A stretch of 64,000 nt of DNA, from positions 54,761,886-54,825,885 of the forward strand of contig CM049322.1 of NCBI GenBank assembly GCA_026874595.1. Direction: 5' to 3'. The notes under the pieces are model-generated. The model was not told the DNA's origin and did not search any database. It saw only the letters and a program-made list of their open reading frames with translations. This DNA is from Sipunculus nudus. Taxonomy: Eukaryota; Annelida; Sipuncula; Golfingiida; Sipunculidae. Position 1 is the stretch's first letter, and each line of letters begins with the position of its first letter. Shown here in pieces: positions 59,170 through 64,000 of the stretch. The translations under genes and the position numbers were made by a program.

Positions 59170-62080
59170 GGAAAAAATATAACATGCCCCTGGTATCACT
59201 TTTAGAATGATATTAGTGTCAACAGAGCACAGACCTACCTGTTACCAGTAACTGATAATATAATTCCAACAGATAAAGGTAAATCCAAGGTTTTAGCCCA
59301 ATGATAGTTTGTGTTTTAATATATCCCATTATAGGATGTATATATCAATGATGCAATTGATATACCCAAAAACGTTTTATATTGATATAATATTTTGGTC
59401 GAAATTAAGATATTGATAATATTCCAAAAAGATATCATAGTCCAACATCAATTATCTGGATATAAAATTCATGGCCGCCACAAAAATTCTGAAATATTTC
59501 GAGAAATTTTACTATTATATTAATTTTTTTATTTAAAAAAAGTGCGCACGACAGGCTGATAGAGCAGGAGCTTTTTCATAGAATGAAATATTTTGTTTTT
59601 TATTACGCGCGGCTATTTTTTGTCGCAAATGATATTCCCCAGGGATGTTTTAGTGTCCAGGTGGCTGGAGAATCCGCTGCTGTCGCTGTGAGGTAAGACG
59701 CACTACCTTGCAGACATCGATATTTAGCCCCCTTTCAATGAAATTAAGCACAAGTTACCCAAAAATGTTATGATTAAAAAGGAAAAGCATTTTACCTTAT
59801 TATATAATTGTTTTTATATTTATATTTCTTAGATTATATGATTTTTTTCCAGTAAAAAACGGGTATAGATGTCGCTGACAGTTTTCACTCGACCATGTTT
59901 AATTCAAAATTATTGAATAAAAAATACTGTATTGATGGTGACAAATACGTAAAATATTGAAAATATTTTAGTTTAATGCCCAATTGAGGCAAATAAGAAT
60001 TACGTCAAGACTGATTAAACCATTTCCTATGGAAATGGATATGGGGCCTACGTCGTCAGGTGGGCGATAAGAGGGGTTTGTATGTAATAGATCTACTCCG
60101 GAACTGTCGACTAATGAGGGCCATCTTGCAGGTTAAGCCTGCTGGTGGTACAAACAGTGATTGCTCCAGCACTCCCTGGTCATATTATATAGCATTTACC
60201 CTGTTATTGAAAGTCAGGTACTTTTTGTGTTATCTCCTCTTTTTTTCACAATTTTTTCAACAGAATTAGTGAAGGAATTCCTGGATTATCTGTTGGCAGA
60301 TGGATTGCCTCTGTTTGTTGGAAAAAAGGCCTGTTATTAAAAAAGGCCTATGACTCGTGTTTGAAGGGCTAGTGTACCTAAAGCTACAAACACTTGTCTA
60401 AACCATGTTGAAATCTCTTTAAAATTACAATTCATATTTTTAAATCTGCCAATCAGGTTGATTTAAACCATATTTCTTCAACCTCAGGGTGAGGTCTTAA
60501 ACCTCAGGGTGAGAGGAGCCAAAACAATAAGAACCACCCCATTAGAAACTGAGCTACATTCGAAGACTATACATGGGAAATATATAACACATTTGAAATG
60601 CCTGCGTTGTGTCCACTTGGTGCATCATACGACCCTAAGTAATCACTAGTGTATAATCCTTATTACTTTTTTGGTCGATGTCAGTCAGTAGGGAATTGAA
60701 CTTAGCTGTTTCATAAATGTTGAAATCTTCAGTAAATGTTAATTTTATTTTTCACTATTACTTGATCATATTATTAATATAACCTCATTATGTGGACTAT
60801 TATTTTTTATCTGAATTTATGCTTATTGCTTATCTTATTCTCTTAATTTGTTGATAGTTTATAATAATTTTACAACAATTGGTTCAGAATCCAGCGTTAA
60901 AAGCTCAACAAGTGTTAGGCAATTCATCTTTAAAAGTCATTATGTTTGAAAGATATAATTGATATTTAGATAATACTGTCATTTATCCAAATAATTCCCT
61001 AATGGTAGATAAAAAAATCTAGTTAAAAATTAAGCATGATGTACATTGTCTCTGTCTTGTTTACATTCATGAGGTGATAAGCACATGTATACAGTCTGAT
61101 CTATCTCTCCTGTGATATCAATTTGGGGATTTTATTAAATCTCACGGCTTCTTTGTTTGGCTTCAGTAGTTGCATATGTTATCCATCTGGTAGCATTTAA
61201 TTCTAATTATCCATGGTCATTTACAGATACATCTAAGTGATAGGGACCCTAGATTATACACACAGCCCTATATCCAGCCTACAGCTGTGGGTCACAGCCT
61301 CTGGTAACTGGACACAGTTTGTACTACCTGCAGGCATGTGGTAAGCTTGCAGAGGGTTCCGGATAAGGTCTATTGCTAAAGGGTAAGCATCTTGTAATAC
61401 ATTTCTCAGTTCTAGACTTGACAATTTTTTATTTATGTAGAGTTCTTTATGTGCTTTAGAATTAATTTCCTCACATACTGAATGATCTAACATTCAGAGA
61501 TGAAACAAAAATTTTTAAGAAAATGTTATATTATTTTTCAATTCTTATATATAGAGATAGAGATCAAATATTTTTCAATTTCATATCAGTTATAAGTTAA
61601 GTTTATATTCATGAAAAATTAAATGATGACAGATTGCCTCATCATAAAGTTTACATTAACCATAAGTGCCCCCCCCCCCTCCCAACACACACAGAGCATT
61701 TTCCTGTCAGCAAAGCATTTTGACATAACACTATTAACAGGAATATATATTTGTAATTGTTTTCTTCAAATTTAATGAAAGATTGTGATACATTTTAATT
61801 ATTTTATTGTTTTTTTCTTATTTTTCATGTTAGTTTTATTAATGTGAATACAGATAGTATTACTTTATATGTAATGTAAAGGATACTATGAACTTTATTT
61901 ATAAGTATATACGCAGGTTTATAATGTTTTTATTTACTGTGTTGTAATATTTTATTTAAATCACCATGTTGCCTCATCAAATAGGTAACATTAGACATAT
62001 CTGGCCCCCCCCTACACACACACGCACAGCATGGCCCTGTTAACAGAGTATTTTGACTTAAAACTATAAACAGTTATATA
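59170..62080. other. No gene seen
   Basis: AT-rich single-copy sequence. Open frames at 60060-60269 (+) and 61254-61493 (-) show no recognisable domain. A short direct repeat of acctcagggtgag occurs at 60481 and 60501. A C tract with acacaca lies near 61670-61692. Confidence 0.5.
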
Positions 62081-62082
62081 TA

Positions 62083-62170
62083 CAGTAGAGCGCCGTATTT
62101 CCGAATGCCGAATTTCCGAAAATTCGTTTTTCCGAAATTTATAATGGGGAACCGAAAATTTATTCCTTTT
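62083..62170. mobile_element. Possible pogo/Tigger-type terminal sequence
   Basis: Starts cagtagagcgccgtatttcc directly after a TA (62081-62082) and contains repeated tttccgaa words. Pogo/Tigger DNA transposons begin CAGT next to a TA target and often carry such words. The matching inverted end was not found before 64000, and no transposase was recognised, so it is either truncated or continues outside the window. Confidence 0.4.
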
Positions 62171-64000
62171 CCCGAAATATATTTCAAGTATGTCAAAACC
62201 TAAAATGATTATTTTAATTACGAGTCACAAGGCCTGCAGTCTTGTGTTAGGCCTAGTAACCGTAATAAATTAATTCTGGGTCGATGTTGTCGCCAGGGCA
62301 AAGGTGTGAAAACTACAACTAGCCCCGCAACGCTCGGCCCCCTGTACCCCCAGCAAGCGACTGAGCAGTTTATCCAAGAGCACTTGTGTGTTACCAACCA
62401 CATCTCGTTTGTACACAAGCAAGCATAATCGTCGGCTTGGGACAGGATGTCATGCCAAATAACTGAGCAGTTTACTGCATGAGCATAGGTGAGGTATAAT
62501 TCATTAAACGTTTGTGCTCGAGGAGCTTTTAAATGTCCCAGTCTTAAATTACGTAGATCGTTAAGAAACACCGTGTTCCTTGGCGATGTCACTTGACGTT
62601 TCCCTTTAGTGAATTTGATGCAAAAAAAAAGCATGCACGTATCCTTAAAGCAGGTTAGACTGATCTTTGTCAATTATGCTCGGTAATAATCCAATATTTT
62701 TTATACGTCCAGGTCGTCAATTACGAATATCGAAAAGAAACACCATGTTCCTCGAGTAAAATGGCAATAAGTAAATCATTAACTAAAGATGTCAGAAGTC
62801 ATGCATTGCTGGACAATTCATGTGTTTTATTGAGACAGAGCTAGATATTCGCCGCCTGCTTCTAGAGCAGTTCATCGGAAAGAGATTTAACACCATATTC
62901 CGGAATGGCGCAAATATTTTTTTTCTGCGTGATACCCTGCGAGCTTTCTTTGATGAGCATAAGCATGACAACAGTTTTTTTTAGATCTGTTCATGCTGAT
63001 TTTCAGGTTAAGCAGTTCACCGCTAGAGCCAGAACCCTTGGATTTTGTATTGATGGCCGCCGTGAGATAAAGCTTCGAGACCTAGCGCCATGATTACTTA
63101 GCTATAGCCGCAGATCATGCTAAGTTTATTTCCCACCGACGGTACATTGCTTACACGTTATACATATTATGACTGCAGAGTTATCTTCTAGACCAAAACA
63201 AAAATGTTTTACATGAACAAATATTTTAAATTATTAATGCTGCTCATTATTTTTGCACAACGAGCCACCACAACCCAGTTCACCAAGGTAGAGAACTGAG
63301 CGTTTTACCACTATCACGGATCCTCTTATACTCCAGATGTGACAGCTTGGCACTTGGCACCAGGGTTTAGAATTAAAATTATTTGTTATTATTCACATCT
63401 TGTGTTTTGTTTTCAGAGAGAGTCATATCATGGTAGAGTGCATGAGAGAATGTAAAAATCATGAACATTTTCATTAAAAAGTACAAATGATCCCCAGCTG
63501 GAATATTTATTAAACAACAACACAAATGCAAAAGACATGTAAAACAGCCCTGTGTAATCTGGCAATACATATGAGCATCATTCTGGAAACGGATGGCATC
63601 TAAACCTAGGAACTGAAGGGCTGCTAATTAATAAAAAAAAGAACTGGAAATTGCCAAAATTAAAAATAGAAACATCAGCAACTGAATTATGTTGATATTA
63701 AAATCTCTTGGGTTTTTGATCTCAAACATTTATGTGTTTGCAACAATTACAATGAAACTGCAAATAAATATAAAGTGATATATGAACTGGACACTGGGTT
63801 ACTAAGAGCATACACAAACTATTAATAGAACTTGGACACTGGAACACAAAAGTATTCATGGATATCTTCAACCATTGGCTGTTCGGAATTCCAGGGGATC
63901 ATTCAGGTACATGGAGTCATGCCAGGAAAACCTTCGGGACCTGTAACGTGTATTCTGATGCTCAATTTTTTTTGCCTGGATATAAGGTTTATTTGCAATC
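62171..64000. other. No gene seen, possibly transposon interior
   Basis: GC-richer than its surroundings at 62220-62560. A 151-codon minus-strand open frame (62218-62673) and a 62-codon plus-strand one (62905-63093) have no recognisable motif. The last kilobase is AT-rich. Confidence 0.4.

Noticed and set aside
62218-62673. 151-codon minus-strand frame as a transposase
   Set aside because: No DDE, helix-turn-helix or CENP-B-type motif could be recognised.
1-64000. CRISPR arrays, bacterial operons, phage genes
   Set aside because: Introns, LINE/SINE content and domain types are eukaryotic; no spaced short repeats were seen.

Overview
The window is eukaryotic nuclear DNA. It is AT-rich, has long introns with GT-AG borders, LINE, SINE and foldback repeats, microsatellites, and no operons. 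The gene content (C-type lectin-like domains joined to a NACHT-LRR protein) and a tRNA-type SINE with a CTCCGG-rich core suggest a marine invertebrate, most likely a lophotrochozoan and perhaps a bivalve mollusc. That taxonomic call is inference.

Region 1 (1-32848) is a tandem array of three units read on the minus strand. Unit 1 (1-9724, cut by the window edge) and unit 2 (9725-20665) are almost identical; unit 3 (20666-32848) is more diverged and longer. Each unit holds, in transcript order, a C-type-lectin-like domain on two exons, a transmembrane exon, two linker exons, one 3.5-kb NACHT-LRR exon, and a decayed L1-type LINE. In unit 3 every exon is open. The array ends at 32848, and the gene continues to the right into single-copy DNA, where a further lectin domain lies on two exons (34458-35049). 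All eight exons from 35049 to 25555 join through GT-AG introns with matching phases into one frame of 1575 codons plus stop. I read this as one gene for a membrane-anchored receptor: lectin-like, lectin-like, transmembrane helix, NACHT ATPase, leucine-rich repeats. Units 1 and 2 lack the upstream lectin domain and share six frame-breaking indels. They are 5'-truncated pseudogene copies that were dead before they were copied.

Region 2 (32849-42567) is mostly intron or intergenic DNA with the first lectin domain, a 32-bp imperfect hairpin, an ACGG repeat, a dispersed repeat pair with long G tracts (35812 and 41389), and a possible transmembrane exon near 39.0 kb.

Region 3 (42568-59169) is a second, unrelated segmental duplication: copy A 42568-50393 and copy B 51690-59169, with a 1.3-kb spacer carrying a 145-bp foldback element. 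Each copy holds a TATA-like box, a signal-peptide exon (44228-44294; 53292-53358) ending in the phase the lectin exons need, AT and GA microsatellites, and one tRNA-derived SINE. The copy A signal exon is open and is the best visible candidate for the receptor's first exon; the copy B version has a stop codon.

Region 4 (59170-64000) shows no convincing gene. A pogo/Tigger-like terminal sequence starts at 62083.

Exon borders, phases and indels were read by eye. Family names come from motif recognition, with no database search.
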